From contig JAEKNU010000001.1 in the NCBI GenBank assembly GCA_016838895.1, positions 109,186 through 173,185 on the forward strand: 64,000 nt of DNA, written 5' to 3'. The translations under genes and the position numbers were made by a program. The DNA comes from Chloroflexota bacterium (GTDB lineage: Bacteria; Chloroflexota; Anaerolineae; Anaerolineales; Anaerolineaceae). Positions within the stretch are counted from its first letter, which is position 1; the number at the start of each line of letters is the position of its first letter. The notes below the pieces were generated by a model that saw nothing but the letters and a program-made list of their open reading frames with translations, made no database searches and had not been told where the DNA came from. This document shows, piece after piece, positions 8,687-18,374 of the stretch.

Positions 8687-9286
8687 TTGTTATCAGCTTT
8701 ATTAGTTAGTATTAGTTATATTGCTGCACAAATGTTATCAGATATTGGCAGCTTGCAGATTGTTCAGGTTTTCGGTTTATCAATCGATGCTGGCACTTTT
8801 ATTTATCCGATTACTTTTACATTACGTGATTTAGCACACAAAGTATTGGGTAAAAAACTTGTTCGTGTGTTAATTTTTGCAGCTGCAATAGTGAACTTGA
8901 TCATGGCGTTATATTTTTGGCTAGTCTCACTTTTGCAGCCAGACTTAGCAGCTGGTTCGAGCGCTAATTGGGGGGCTGTATTGGCTCCTGTATGGCGCAT
9001 TACAGTGGCTAGTATTATTGCTGAAGTCATCTCTGAATTAACCGACACAGAAATTTATCACTTGTGGATCACAAAAGTAACAGAAAAATATCAATGGCTG
9101 CGTGTGTTGGTTTCAAATACCTTTTCAGTTCCCCTTGATTCCCTTCTGTTTTCATTCCTGGCATTTTATGGATTAATGCCAATTTCTATTGTTTGGCAAA
9201 TATTTTGGGGAAATGTTATTGTAAAAGGTGTGGTCACTCTGGTGAGTATGCCAATGATTTATCTGGTAAAAGATCGAAAAGTGTAG
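8687..9286 (+). CDS. Queuosine precursor transporter, YhhQ/DUF165 family
   Basis: The 199-residue membrane protein has about six hydrophobic helices and the family pattern: a LSDIGSLQIVQVFG segment near the N-terminus, TFIYPITFTLRDLAHKVLG, and SELTDTEIYHLW near residue 120. Members import 7-cyano-7-deazaguanine or related queuine precursors for tRNA modification. The start is TTG at 8687, preceded by AGGAG with five bases of spacing. An ATG at 8671 is out of frame. It is a stand-alone gene between the phn terminator and the PucR-type regulator, 41 bases before the latter. No queuosine synthesis genes or preQ1 riboswitch were recognised nearby. Confidence 0.88.
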   Translation: MLSALLVSISYIAAQMLSDIGSLQIVQVFGLSIDAGTFIYPITFTLRDLAHKVLGKKLVRVLIFAAAIVNLIMALYFWLVSLLQPDLAAGSSANWGAVLAPVWRITVASIIAEVISELTDTEIYHLWITKVTEKYQWLRVLVSNTFSVPLDSLLFSFLAFYGLMPISIVWQIFWGNVIVKGVVTLVSMPMIYLVKDRKV

Positions 9287-9327
9287 TTAATAGAAGTTCA
9301 GTTCTTGATTAATTATCTTGGAGTGAT

Positions 9328-10986
9328 ATGTCATTAACAGTAAATGAAATTCTGAGTGAGATCCCATTATTCACGGATGCAAAATGCATTACTGGTCATA
9401 GTCATTTGAATAATCTGGTTAATTGGTCTCATATCATAAATGATATTGATGTTATTCCGTGGGTTCGTGAAAACGATTTGTTATTAACGACGGCGCAAGG
9501 CATTTATGAAGATGAGTCAGCTCAGAAGAAATTCATCATGGATATCATACATTCCGGCTTGTCGGGTGTTGTGATCTCAATTGGAAAATATTTTCAAGAA
9601 GTCCCAGTACAAATGATCAATATTGCTGAAGAGAATAATTTCCCAATTATTACCATCCCATATGAGGTTAAATTTGTTGATGTCACACATGCAATACATG
9701 AAAAGATATTAAGAGAAAAGAACAATTTAACAGAAAAAGTATTTAAAATTCATGATATTTTAACGAATTTGGTTGTTGAAGGTTGTGGCTTGGAAAAATT
9801 TGCTGAGAGTTTGGCAAATATATTGAATCGTTCGGTAACAATTGAAGATCCAAATCTGAAAATATTGGCTTATTCGTTGGTTGGACCTACGGATGAAGTG
9901 CGATCAAGAGCGATTGAACTTGGTTATACACCTACAGAAGTCGTAAATTATCTAAGAAAACTAGGTGTTTTTGATAAAATTAAAAAAGATCCAAAACCAC
10001 AATATTTAAAACCGATTCCAGCAATGGGTATAAAGTTTGAACGAATTGTTGCTCCGATATTAATTGGTGATCAATTATTTGGCTACATTTGGATTATTGC
10101 CAACGGTGACTCATTGACACAGCTTGATTATTTGGCAATCGAACGAGGTGCAATTGTTGCCGCTTTAATTACAAGTCGAGACCTGGCAGTATATGAAGCG
10201 GAGCAACGTGGAAAATCAAAAATAATTGATCATCTGATAGACCCGGAATCCAGTGAATTATCCCTTCAATCAGATGAAATTATCGAACGATTGGGTATGT
10301 CAGGGGATTTTCAAATATTAAATATTCAAAATTTATATGAAACTATAACCCCAGCTCATTCGTATATTCCAATTTTATTAGATCAAATAAAGAAAAATGG
10401 ATTTCAGGCAACAATTATAGAGCGAACAAAAGGCTTGCTATTGATATTTAATACAGTAGACGAGAAGAGTACAGAGCAATTTCTGGAATTGTTAATTAAC
10501 TATTCAAAAGACGCCAATCAAAAATGGATTATTGGTATTAGTCAGGTTACTAATTCCATCGAACAATTCAAACGGGCGTTCCATGAAGCAGTAGACTCCT
10601 CTCGTATTGGATATGCTATTGGAGAAGAAGAATCATCTTATTGGTATTATTCAAAATTAGGCTTTTTAACCTGGATTATGGAAACCTCTCCAGAAGCATT
10701 AAAATCAAATTATTATTTCAAACTGGTTGATAGTATGAACCAGTATGACAATGAAAGAAACGCTGATATTATCAAAACTTTGGATGTCTATTTTGGTACA
10801 TTTTCAAATGCACAAGAAACTGCGAAGTTGTTGTTTATCCATAGGAACACACTACGCCAGAGATTAAAAAAAATACATGAAATTTGGGAAGTGCATTTGG
10901 ATGATCCATTTGAAATGTTAAATTTATATTATGCAATTAAGGCATATGAAATAAAAAGAAAACGTAAAAATAGTTTTGCAAATTAA
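9328..10986 (+). CDS. PucR-family transcriptional regulator
   Basis: This 552-residue regulator has the PucR layout. The N-terminal PucR ligand-sensing domain (about 5-125) includes NDIDVIPWVRENDLLLTTAQGIY. A GAF-like middle section follows, then a GGDEF-like CdaR region (about 290-430, with GISQVTNSIEQFKRAFHEA). The C-terminal PucR-type helix-turn-helix is near residues 480-540 (AKLLFIHRNTLRQRLKKI). In known systems such proteins control purine, sugar-acid or amino-acid catabolism in response to a metabolite. No target operon is evident: the neighbours are the YhhQ-type gene upstream and a two-component cluster downstream. GGAG lies six bases before the start. Confidence 0.85.
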   Translation: MSLTVNEILSEIPLFTDAKCITGHSHLNNLVNWSHIINDIDVIPWVRENDLLLTTAQGIYEDESAQKKFIMDIIHSGLSGVVISIGKYFQEVPVQMINIAEENNFPIITIPYEVKFVDVTHAIHEKILREKNNLTEKVFKIHDILTNLVVEGCGLEKFAESLANILNRSVTIEDPNLKILAYSLVGPTDEVRSRAIELGYTPTEVVNYLRKLGVFDKIKKDPKPQYLKPIPAMGIKFERIVAPILIGDQLFGYIWIIANGDSLTQLDYLAIERGAIVAALITSRDLAVYEAEQRGKSKIIDHLIDPESSELSLQSDEIIERLGMSGDFQILNIQNLYETITPAHSYIPILLDQIKKNGFQATIIERTKGLLLIFNTVDEKSTEQFLELLINYSKDANQKWIIGISQVTNSIEQFKRAFHEAVDSSRIGYAIGEEESSYWYYSKLGFLTWIMETSPEALKSNYYFKLVDSMNQYDNERNADIIKTLDVYFGTFSNAQETAKLLFIHRNTLRQRLKKIHEIWEVHLDDPFEMLNLYYAIKAYEIKRKRKNSFAN

Positions 10987-11003
10987 GCTAAACGAATATA
11001 GTA

Positions 11004-11031
11004 TTACTAATACAATAATGGATAGTATAAT
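11004..11031 (+). promoter_or_regulatory. Possible promoter of the two-component gene cluster
   Basis: A TATAAT hexamer at 11026-11031 has a weak TTACTA -35 candidate at 11004-11009, 16 bases apart. It sits 28 bases before the GTG start of the response regulator, inside the only gap upstream of the cluster. Confidence 0.4.
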
Positions 11032-11058
11032 AAATACAAGTTGAATTGGAGGTGAGGT

Positions 11059-11832
11059 GTGGACATCGTAAACATTCTTGTAATTGAGGATGATGAAATT
11101 GTGGCAAGGACAATTGAACGCAGTTTACGCGGTCAGGAATTTCGAGTTACAATCGCAAACAGTGGCGTAGAGGGATTAAAAATAGCTCACAGACAACCAA
11201 CAGATCTAGTTATACTCGATATTATAATGCCAGGTATGGATGGGTATACGGTTTGTCGTGAAATGCGAGCTGACCCATTATTATCTGATGTGCCAATTTT
11301 ATTTTTAACGGCAAAAGCTAAGGATGAAGATCGTATAGCTGGCTTTTTGGCTGGTGCAGATGATTATCTGAGTAAACCTTTTAATATTGACGAATTAATA
11401 TTGCGTATTCGCGCAATACTTAGAAGAGTAAAAAATCATCCGAGACTAGAACCTGCGGTAGAACTTGCACCTACACCCCCTGTGCAAAAAGCAGAAAAGT
11501 CAGCAAAATCGCAAATTGCTGTTGGTGAGTACATATTAAATGTACGGACATACGAACTGCATACACCGCATCGGGGTCGGGCTAGATTAACACCAGTACA
11601 ATTTGATTTGCTATATCATTTAATGAGTCATCCGGGTGAAATATACTCACCTGCCAGATTATTAGACGAAGTATGGGACTACCCATCAGATGCTGGTAGC
11701 CCGGATTTGGTTCGTGTGCACATTAAGAATTTGCGGGAACGTATTGAACTGGATGCAAGAAATCCAAAATTCATCCAAACGATCGCCGGATATGGATATA
11801 CTGTTCGTTTAGATGACGAAGATGATATTTAA
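11059..11832 (+). CDS. OmpR-family response regulator
   Basis: The 257-residue protein has a receiver domain (about 1-120) with the phosphorylated Asp in LVILDIIMPGMDG and the conserved Lys in DDYLSKPF. A proline-rich linker follows. The C-terminal winged-helix DNA-binding domain (about 155-255) shows LTPVQFDLLYHLMSHPGE and VRVHIKNLRERIE, ending in IAGYGYTVRL. It would switch target genes when phosphorylated by a partner kinase. The start is GTG with GGAGGTGAGG just upstream. It lies 12 bases before the degenerate hybrid kinase and 1.9 kb before the intact kinase, so the latter is the probable phosphate donor. Targets are unknown; the flagellar block begins just downstream. Confidence 0.92.
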   Translation: MDIVNILVIEDDEIVARTIERSLRGQEFRVTIANSGVEGLKIAHRQPTDLVILDIIMPGMDGYTVCREMRADPLLSDVPILFLTAKAKDEDRIAGFLAGADDYLSKPFNIDELILRIRAILRRVKNHPRLEPAVELAPTPPVQKAEKSAKSQIAVGEYILNVRTYELHTPHRGRARLTPVQFDLLYHLMSHPGEIYSPARLLDEVWDYPSDAGSPDLVRVHIKNLRERIELDARNPKFIQTIAGYGYTVRLDDEDDI

Positions 11833-11844
11833 TCATAGAAGCTG

Positions 11845-13680
11845 ATGCAAAAGGAAATCTCTGTATTATTAGTAGAAGATAATTTTGATCAGGCACTTAT
11901 GGTTCAGGATTTTTTGCGCTTGGAAACCAAGTACCGGGTTGATTGGGCACGCGATATTCAACAAACATGGAATGCTGTAAATAGTAAAAACTATAATGTA
12001 ATTTTGATGGATTATCGTCTTCCCGATGGTAATGGTATTGATTTTTTGCGAGAGTTTTGCAAAAAAGAAAATCATATCCCTGTAATCATGGTTACCGGCG
12101 AAGGGGATGAACAAATCGCAGTGCAGTCTATTCAAGCAGGTGCATTGGATTATGTTGTTAAAAGGGGGAGTTTTTATTTATCATTACCCGCATTAATTGA
12201 AAAAATTCTTCGCGAATATAATCTACAGCTTTCTGTAAAGGAATCAATCGAAAAAATAAAATATCAGGCACTGTTATTAAATAATGTGCGTGATGCAATC
12301 ATTGTTTGGGATCTAAAAGGTAATATAAATTTCATTAATCATTCTGCCCAAATGATGATTGGTGCAAATATTGATATTAACCAAAACATCAAAGCAAATT
12401 ATGTCAGTTGTTTTGATCCGGAGATCAATGTAGAAGATATTCCAAATATTGTTAATAAAGATATTGAACGCCTGATTTATAAGGAACACATAAATATTTT
12501 TGTTAGTTCAAAAATTACGCCATTATTTGATGGTGATACACTCATTGGCTACATGGATGTTTTGCGGGATATCAGTGATATAAAGAAAAAAGAGTATGAA
12601 TTATTAAAACTCACCATTGCTATTGAAAATAGTGCCGAAAGTGTAATTATTACTCGGCCTGATGGTGTTATTGAATATGTAAACCAGGCGTTTGAAAAAA
12701 TAACAGGGAAAAGAGTTGATTCTGTTTTCGATCAATACATATACCATATGCGAGGACAAAGCCAGGCTTCATTTAATAAAATTGTCAATTCAATCAGAAG
12801 TGGGGATACAGTTCAGTACGAAGCGTGGTTCCAATATACGGATAGTACATCGGGATATACGTTGGAAGAATTTATCACTCCAATATTTGATGCTAATCAA
12901 AATATTATAAATATCATATTTACTGCCAGAGAAATTTCCCAAAAGAAAAAAATGCAAGAAGAAATCACCCGAGCAAAAGAAAAACTCAGTGAATCAACTC
13001 GTCTGGCTGCAATTGGTGAATTAGCTTCTGGGGTTGCTCATCGGATTTATAATCCCTTAACTTCGATTATTGCTAATACACAGATGTTGGCAAAAACCAA
13101 GATGCCACATGAAGAAGTACAAGAAGTGCTTGGGGATATCGAAAAGGCAGGCTGGACTGCCCAGAATGTGGTACAACAATTGTTAATGTTCTCAAAACCT
13201 GATATTGGTTCTTTTGAGGAATTTGATCTCAATTCAAGTATTGAAAGCGCAATTTTGCTTGTTGTTGGACAGATTAATGCAGTAAGAATGAATATAATTA
13301 CTGATTTACATGACAAGCTACCAAAAATTTGGGGAAATCAACGCCAAATGGAAGATCTATGGGTGAATTTGTTGCTCATGGCTAAGGATGCAAAACTAAG
13401 CGAAAATGAAGAAACGATCTATATCAATAGCCGCAGTGAAAGTGCAGAAAATATCGTAATTGAAATAATGGATCATGGAATACCCATTCCGGATAAATAC
13501 AAAGAAAGCATCTTTGAACCTGATTTTGTCGGTCATGAACGTATAAGGGGCTCCGGATTGGAATTGAGTATTTGCAGAGAAATAGTTCGGCAGCACAATG
13601 GAACAATATCTGCGATGAGTACGAAAAACGAAACTACTTTTCGTGTTGAGTTACCGATTAATCAATTGCAGGATAAATAG
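11845..13680 (+). CDS. Receiver-PAS-PAS protein with degenerate histidine kinase module
   Basis: The order is receiver (about 4-120, intact phospho-Asp in ILMDYRLPDGNG and Lys in YVVKRG), two PAS domains (about 140-250 and 255-370), a HisKA-like helix pair and a HATPase-like domain (about 490-605). The kinase part is damaged at several positions. His399 is present, but the acidic residue that normally follows it is Arg400. The N-box Asn is Met512. The G1 box reads DHGIP (Gly to Pro547), and the G2 box reads GSGLEL (Gly to Glu573). The next gene keeps all of these residues. I infer a pseudokinase that senses through PAS and may regulate its neighbour by heterodimer formation or phosphorelay through its receiver. 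The reading frame is intact. Confidence 0.85.
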   Translation: MQKEISVLLVEDNFDQALMVQDFLRLETKYRVDWARDIQQTWNAVNSKNYNVILMDYRLPDGNGIDFLREFCKKENHIPVIMVTGEGDEQIAVQSIQAGALDYVVKRGSFYLSLPALIEKILREYNLQLSVKESIEKIKYQALLLNNVRDAIIVWDLKGNINFINHSAQMMIGANIDINQNIKANYVSCFDPEINVEDIPNIVNKDIERLIYKEHINIFVSSKITPLFDGDTLIGYMDVLRDISDIKKKEYELLKLTIAIENSAESVIITRPDGVIEYVNQAFEKITGKRVDSVFDQYIYHMRGQSQASFNKIVNSIRSGDTVQYEAWFQYTDSTSGYTLEEFITPIFDANQNIINIIFTAREISQKKKMQEEITRAKEKLSESTRLAAIGELASGVAHRIYNPLTSIIANTQMLAKTKMPHEEVQEVLGDIEKAGWTAQNVVQQLLMFSKPDIGSFEEFDLNSSIESAILLVVGQINAVRMNIITDLHDKLPKIWGNQRQMEDLWVNLLLMAKDAKLSENEETIYINSRSESAENIVIEIMDHGIPIPDKYKESIFEPDFVGHERIRGSGLELSICREIVRQHNGTISAMSTKNETTFRVELPINQLQDK

Positions 13681-13728
13681 AAAAGATATAAAAATCACAT
13701 ATAATGGTGTGTCTTATTAGGTGATCGA

Positions 13729-15801
13729 ATGATTAATGAGATTGAAAGACAAGCAAATAATGTTGAAGAGCAATTGTGGAATGTGTTCCTGCATGCAGCT
13801 GATATTCCCAACGCAATTGTTGAGTGTCTTTCTATTGTAAAGAATTATCTTGAGATAAAGAGTATCAGTATCATTTCAAAACGGAATCAGCAATATGAAT
13901 TTTTTTTTGTTGATGAATTATCTCAAATTGAGAAACAGAATATAATTGACAATATTAATGGGAAAATGGGGGGAGAAGATATAATCTGTTTTGAAGAAAT
14001 GCAAAATGATTCGGTAATCTATTATGAATGCTTGCCCTTTAATATTGCTAAAGAAGAAAACTCATGGTTAATGATAGTTGATGATGATAAAAGTAAGTTC
14101 GATAATACATTGATTTCAGATCGTTTCTTAATTTTTTTTGAACGTGTTTTAAGAGTAAACAATGTATCTAATGGCATGGTACAGCATAATTATATGAGCA
14201 CCATTCTTGATAATGTTTTTTCTGAATCAAAAATTCGTATAGGTCTAGAAGAAATCCAATTACGATTGGTGTCTGAAATTAAAAATGCATTTTCTTGCGA
14301 AGCCGGAACAATTGCATTTATTGATTATAATTCCGGTGGCCTAATCTTAAAAAAGAGCTTAATAGAAAGCCCGGAATGGGTATGTAGTGTTAGTGCTGAA
14401 CCAGGTGAAGGTCTTTTAGGACAATGTATTAACCAAAATAGTCCAATCATGGTTAATGATTGTCAGATAAATAAAGTTTTTCGAGAAGAAGTTGATGGAA
14501 TTCCAGGACTGAAAACCCAATCATTATTATATGTACCTATCTCTATTGGCGATATTGTAATTGGAGCTCTGGGGTTGCATAATAAAAAACATTTTCATTT
14601 TCTATTAAAAGACAAAGATTTATTTGCAAGCATCTCAAAAACAATTGCGATTTATTTGTTTTACTTACAGATTATTCAACAATTGCAGGTTCAAAATGCT
14701 GACCTTGAAGCGAAAAATTGGGAATTAATTAATTCAAGAAATACATTAAGGATATTGTTTGACAATATACCAGATTCAGTTTATATCATTGATCGGAAAT
14801 ATCGATTGAACGCAATTAACATGTCACGCTCAGAAAGAGCAGCCAAAGAACCCAGACACATTGTTGGCAAGCTGTGTTATGAAGCATTATTTGCGCGTGA
14901 TACCGTTTGCCCAGGATGTTTGGTAGGTAAAACAATCTTTAAAAAAGAGATTACCCACCGCATAAATCGTGAATGGGATGAACAGGGGGAGCAGACAGAA
15001 TGGACTATTGATGCTTATCCGATTTTTGATGATGAAAATGAAGTTGTCAAGGTAATTTTGTTTGAGAAAGATGTAACTGAGAAAAATCGTCTTGAAACAA
15101 TAATCGCTCAATCTGAGAAATTAGCTGCAGTGGGACAATTGGCTGCCGGTATTGCGCATGAAATCAACAATCCGTTAACTGTGATATTAGCAAATGCTCA
15201 ATTGCTCCAACGGGATATGGCAGACGCGAATGAAGAATGGCTTGAGTCAATTGATTTAGTTTATAAAGCAGGATCGCGAGCATTATACGTTGTTCGCAAT
15301 TTATTAGATTTTGCGCGTAAAGAAAAATATGATTTTGTGCCCACAAACATCAATGGTACTATCGAACGAGCTGTAGAAATGGTTCAGCATGAATTAATAC
15401 AACGATCAGTTCAATTAAAATTTGATGCAGATGAAAATCTGCCTGATGTGATGGCCAGTGCAGATCATTTGCATGGATTATGGTTGAATCTAATTATCAA
15501 TGCTATCGATGCATCTGATTCAAATCAATTACCGAATCGTTCTGGGATAATTGATATTTCTACTACGCATGATGATAAACATGTCAAAGTTCGCATCGCA
15601 GATAATGGCCAAGGCATGACCTCAGATAAACTGAAACGCATATTCGAACCATTTTATACAACAAAGGAACCAAACAAAGGTACAGGTTTGGGTCTATCTG
15701 TATCACATAGAGTCATTCGGCAACACGGGGGAGATGTACAGGTGGATAGTGAGCCTGATGTAGGAACTGCATTCTTAATCTCATTACCAATATACCGTTA
15801 A
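13729..15801 (+). CDS. GAF-PAS sensor histidine kinase
   Basis: The 690-residue protein has an N-terminal region of unclear fold and a GAF domain (about 165-310, with EPGEGLLGQCINQN and LYVPISIGDIVIGALG). A PAS domain (about 340-450) follows, then HisKA with GIAHEINNPLTVI and a complete HATPase (LWLNLIINAIDAS, DNGQGM, GTGLGLSVSHRVI). No membrane segment is seen, so it is probably a cytosolic sensor. The PAS domain has a CPGC pair near residue 393, which could be a redox or metal site; that is a guess. It lies 48 bases after the degenerate kinase and is the likely active kinase for the upstream OmpR-type regulator. Confidence 0.9.
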   Translation: MINEIERQANNVEEQLWNVFLHAADIPNAIVECLSIVKNYLEIKSISIISKRNQQYEFFFVDELSQIEKQNIIDNINGKMGGEDIICFEEMQNDSVIYYECLPFNIAKEENSWLMIVDDDKSKFDNTLISDRFLIFFERVLRVNNVSNGMVQHNYMSTILDNVFSESKIRIGLEEIQLRLVSEIKNAFSCEAGTIAFIDYNSGGLILKKSLIESPEWVCSVSAEPGEGLLGQCINQNSPIMVNDCQINKVFREEVDGIPGLKTQSLLYVPISIGDIVIGALGLHNKKHFHFLLKDKDLFASISKTIAIYLFYLQIIQQLQVQNADLEAKNWELINSRNTLRILFDNIPDSVYIIDRKYRLNAINMSRSERAAKEPRHIVGKLCYEALFARDTVCPGCLVGKTIFKKEITHRINREWDEQGEQTEWTIDAYPIFDDENEVVKVILFEKDVTEKNRLETIIAQSEKLAAVGQLAAGIAHEINNPLTVILANAQLLQRDMADANEEWLESIDLVYKAGSRALYVVRNLLDFARKEKYDFVPTNINGTIERAVEMVQHELIQRSVQLKFDADENLPDVMASADHLHGLWLNLIINAIDASDSNQLPNRSGIIDISTTHDDKHVKVRIADNGQGMTSDKLKRIFEPFYTTKEPNKGTGLGLSVSHRVIRQHGGDVQVDSEPDVGTAFLISLPIYR

Positions 15802-15922
15802 TATTTATTTAGATACTCTTTATACTCCTTTCACATAGTATTTATTCGAGAATATAGCCACCCATGATAAATTGAAACCGTGGAAGAACGGAAAAATATT
15901 TTTGTATTTTTGGACACGGAAA

Positions 15923-16132
15923 ATGATATTACTTACACGGTTAAATGGGTCAAGGTTATATATTAACGCTGAAAAAATACTAATTGTTGAGGGCACCCCT
16001 GACACTATCATCACGTTGGTTGGCAATGTGAAGTATGTGGTAAAGGAATCCCCTGAGAGTGTTGTTGGAGATATCCTTGGTTATCAACAAAAAGTGCATA
16101 ATCCTCATTTAACAATCGAAAAGGAGATATAG
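15923..16132 (+). CDS. flbD: FlbD-family flagellar protein
   Basis: The 69-residue protein begins MILLTRLNG and continues with INAEKILIVEGTPDTIITL and YVVKESPESVV, matching the short FlbD family found beside motA in many flagellar operons. Its role is not well defined. I set the start at 15923: the in-frame codon at 15872 would add 17 residues with no family similarity. It is the first flagellar gene of the window and ends one base before motA, so translation is probably coupled. The 120 bases before it should hold the operon promoter, but no sigma-28 match was found there. Confidence 0.88.
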   Translation: MILLTRLNGSRLYINAEKILIVEGTPDTIITLVGNVKYVVKESPESVVGDILGYQQKVHNPHLTIEKEI

Positions 16133-16133
16133 G

Positions 16134-16934
16134 ATGGATTTAGCATCCGTTGGTGGAATTGTAGCCGCAGGCATTATTCTTGTAGTTGTCATGATTTTGG
16201 ATGGTGGTTCACCGGCTGAATTATTTTCACATGCAGCCCCGATTATCCTCACACTGGGTGGATCAGCAGCCATTGCTACTGCTACCGGACCCATAGATGT
16301 ATTATTTAAACTGCCCAAATATTTCAGAATCACATTTACGAAAAACAAATACAATGAAATCCAAACAATAATGCAAATTACATCAATGGCAGACAAAGCC
16401 AGGCGTGAAGGATTATTGGCTCTGGAAGACGAAAGTAAAAAGGTTGATGATAATTTTTTGCGAAAAGGAATCATGCTGGTAGTTGATGGAATTGAACCAG
16501 CGCAAGTTCAGGGAATTCTTGAATTAGAAATATCTCAAATGAAACAGCGTCATGAAGTAGGTATCAATTGGTTTGTACAGGCTGGTGGATTTTCACCTAC
16601 ATTTGGCATTATTGGTACGGTTATGGGGCTTATTAATGTATTGAAAGAATTGTCCGATCCTGAAAAATTGGCTATCTCTATTGCCAGTGCTTTTTTGGCT
16701 ACTTTATGGGGTTTATTATCAGCAAATATGATCTGGCTGCCAATTGGCGGAAAGCTATCAGCCAGAAACTTTGAAGAAGTTGCCTACCGAAAAATGCTGG
16801 TGGAAGGTATTTTAGCTTTGCAGGCTGGTGAAAACCCACGATTAATTAAAGAAAAATTGCTAGCATTTTTGCCGCCTGATATCAGGGAAAAAGCAAACGT
16901 TAAGGTATCTGCAGCTCCGGAGGCAAATGCATGA
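16134..16934 (+). CDS. motA: Flagellar motor stator protein MotA
   Basis: MotA (266 residues) forms the ion-driven stator with MotB. Four membrane segments are visible: two near the N-terminus (about 5-25 and 30-55) and two after residue 150. The latter contain GGFSPTFGIIGTVMGLINVL and AFLATLWGLLSANMIWLPIGGKL, with the conserved prolines. The charged cytoplasmic loop between them, which contacts FliG, is present. A strong AAGGAGATATAGG precedes the ATG. The gene overlaps motB by four bases (ATGA). The ion used, proton or sodium, cannot be settled from this sequence by eye. Confidence 0.95.
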   Translation: MDLASVGGIVAAGIILVVVMILDGGSPAELFSHAAPIILTLGGSAAIATATGPIDVLFKLPKYFRITFTKNKYNEIQTIMQITSMADKARREGLLALEDESKKVDDNFLRKGIMLVVDGIEPAQVQGILELEISQMKQRHEVGINWFVQAGGFSPTFGIIGTVMGLINVLKELSDPEKLAISIASAFLATLWGLLSANMIWLPIGGKLSARNFEEVAYRKMLVEGILALQAGENPRLIKEKLLAFLPPDIREKANVKVSAAPEANA

Positions 16935-17707
16935 GTAGCCATGGTGGCGGAGGCGATCGGTGGCTTGTTAGCTATGCAGATTTTATCACCTTGTTAATGG
17001 TGTTGTTTGTCGTCCTTTATTCGATGGGGCAAACTGACTTACAAAAATACAAGGAATTATCTGAAGCTTTTGCAACTGCATTTGGTGGTGGACCAACACG
17101 CGTTGTTGATCCAAGTATTAATAATATCGGTACTCAGACAGATGATATGGAAACTGCTCCAATTATTGTTCCTGGTCTACCAATGGTTTCCAGTAATCAA
17201 TCAAATGTAGCAAATGATATCAACGATATGTTGGTTGAAGCGAATCTATCAAGTGATGTTAGTATTCAAAATAATGTTGAAGGGCTGCTTATTTCATTAA
17301 GCGAGAAATTAATATTTGTTCCAAACTCTGCTGATTTACTTAATCCGGATGCATATGATGTTCTTGATAAAATCATTGAGATGGTCAAACCACTTGATAA
17401 TGATATTAAAGTAGTTGGGCATACTGATAATACGCCGACAATCGATTCAAGATACGCAGATAATATGCAGCTCTCCTTAGGAAGAGCATATACCATTACA
17501 AATTACTTCCAACAGCAAGGAATAAACCCGACACGAATTATTGCTTCAGGAAGGGGTCAGTATCAACCGATATTCGCAAATGATACGGATGAACACCGGT
17601 CTTTGAATGGTCGCGCAGAAATTATTATTATTTACACACAAGATGTGGACATGATTAATCTGGACATAACCAATAGTTTACTGGGAGATACTTCAGTAAT
17701 TCCATAG
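16931..17707 (+). CDS. motB: Flagellar motor stator protein MotB
   Basis: MotB (258 residues) anchors the stator to peptidoglycan. The single membrane helix near the N-terminus contains SYADFITLLMVLFVVLYS, with the essential ion-binding Asp in YADF. The C-terminal OmpA-like domain (about 130-245) has KVVGHTDNTPT and LSLGRAYTITNYF, the peptidoglycan-binding core. Its start overlaps the motA stop (ATGA), which implies coupled translation and matched amounts of the two stator subunits. fliL follows 13 bases later. Confidence 0.95.
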   Translation: MSSHGGGGDRWLVSYADFITLLMVLFVVLYSMGQTDLQKYKELSEAFATAFGGGPTRVVDPSINNIGTQTDDMETAPIIVPGLPMVSSNQSNVANDINDMLVEANLSSDVSIQNNVEGLLISLSEKLIFVPNSADLLNPDAYDVLDKIIEMVKPLDNDIKVVGHTDNTPTIDSRYADNMQLSLGRAYTITNYFQQQGINPTRIIASGRGQYQPIFANDTDEHRSLNGRAEIIIIYTQDVDMINLDITNSLLGDTSVIP

Positions 17708-17720
17708 GAGTTCAATAGCT

Positions 17721-18359
17721 ATGAGTGATGAAAATCAAGAAATAAATGGAAAAAAAGGCGGCATTGGCGCTATTCTGAATTTAGTATTAAAAATACTTAT
17801 TGGTTTAGTATTAACAACCACAGTACTAACTAATCTATTTTTAATTTATATTGTTGTTGCACCAGATACTTTGCCAAAGCCTTTTTATTTACAATATAAA
17901 GGGGACTCAACAACGACAACAAATGAAGGTCAGCCTACCGAAAGTGATGTTCATGCTGAGAATCCAATGGAAATGCCTGCAGAAATCCATGTGATGGAAC
18001 CCGGCGAGGGAATATTTATTGATACGGGAACAAAAATTGTAAATCTAGCAGATGAGGGCGGCAGGAAATTTATTCGAGTTAATGTAGTTGTAGAATTTGC
18101 CCCAGATAATCTGGAGTATATGAGTTTAGCTGAAGAAGCCAAAGCAGAATATTTGAACGAATTCAATACTGAAATCACAAATAGATTGCCTGTTATAAAT
18201 GATATTATAATCACTCAAATTTCAACGAAAGATTTCCAATCCATTTATACAGCCGAAGGGAAAGAAATTCTTCGGGCTGAAATGATTGCGATACTGGATG
18301 AGAAATTGGCAGAATTCACAATTCTAAATGTTTATTTTACAGAATTTGTAATGCAATAA
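17721..18359 (+). CDS. fliL: Flagellar basal body-associated protein FliL
   Basis: The 212-residue protein has one N-terminal membrane helix (about 18-50) and an extracytoplasmic domain with the FliL pattern: a FIRVNVVVEFAP strand followed by a helix, then NDIIITQISTKDFQSIYTAEGKE, and an ending VYFTEFVMQ. FliL surrounds the stator and helps motor output under load. It is placed between motB and fliM as in many Gram-positive operons. A low-complexity Thr/Glu/Pro linker (about 55-85) separates the anchor and the domain. Confidence 0.9.
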   Translation: MSDENQEINGKKGGIGAILNLVLKILIGLVLTTTVLTNLFLIYIVVAPDTLPKPFYLQYKGDSTTTTNEGQPTESDVHAENPMEMPAEIHVMEPGEGIFIDTGTKIVNLADEGGRKFIRVNVVVEFAPDNLEYMSLAEEAKAEYLNEFNTEITNRLPVINDIIITQISTKDFQSIYTAEGKEILRAEMIAILDEKLAEFTILNVYFTEFVMQ

Positions 18360-18374
18360 AGGGAGATAAAATCC

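Noticed and set aside
15872..15922. Longer FlbD starting at 15872
   Set aside because: The added 17 residues do not fit the FlbD family, which begins at MILLTRLNG (15923).
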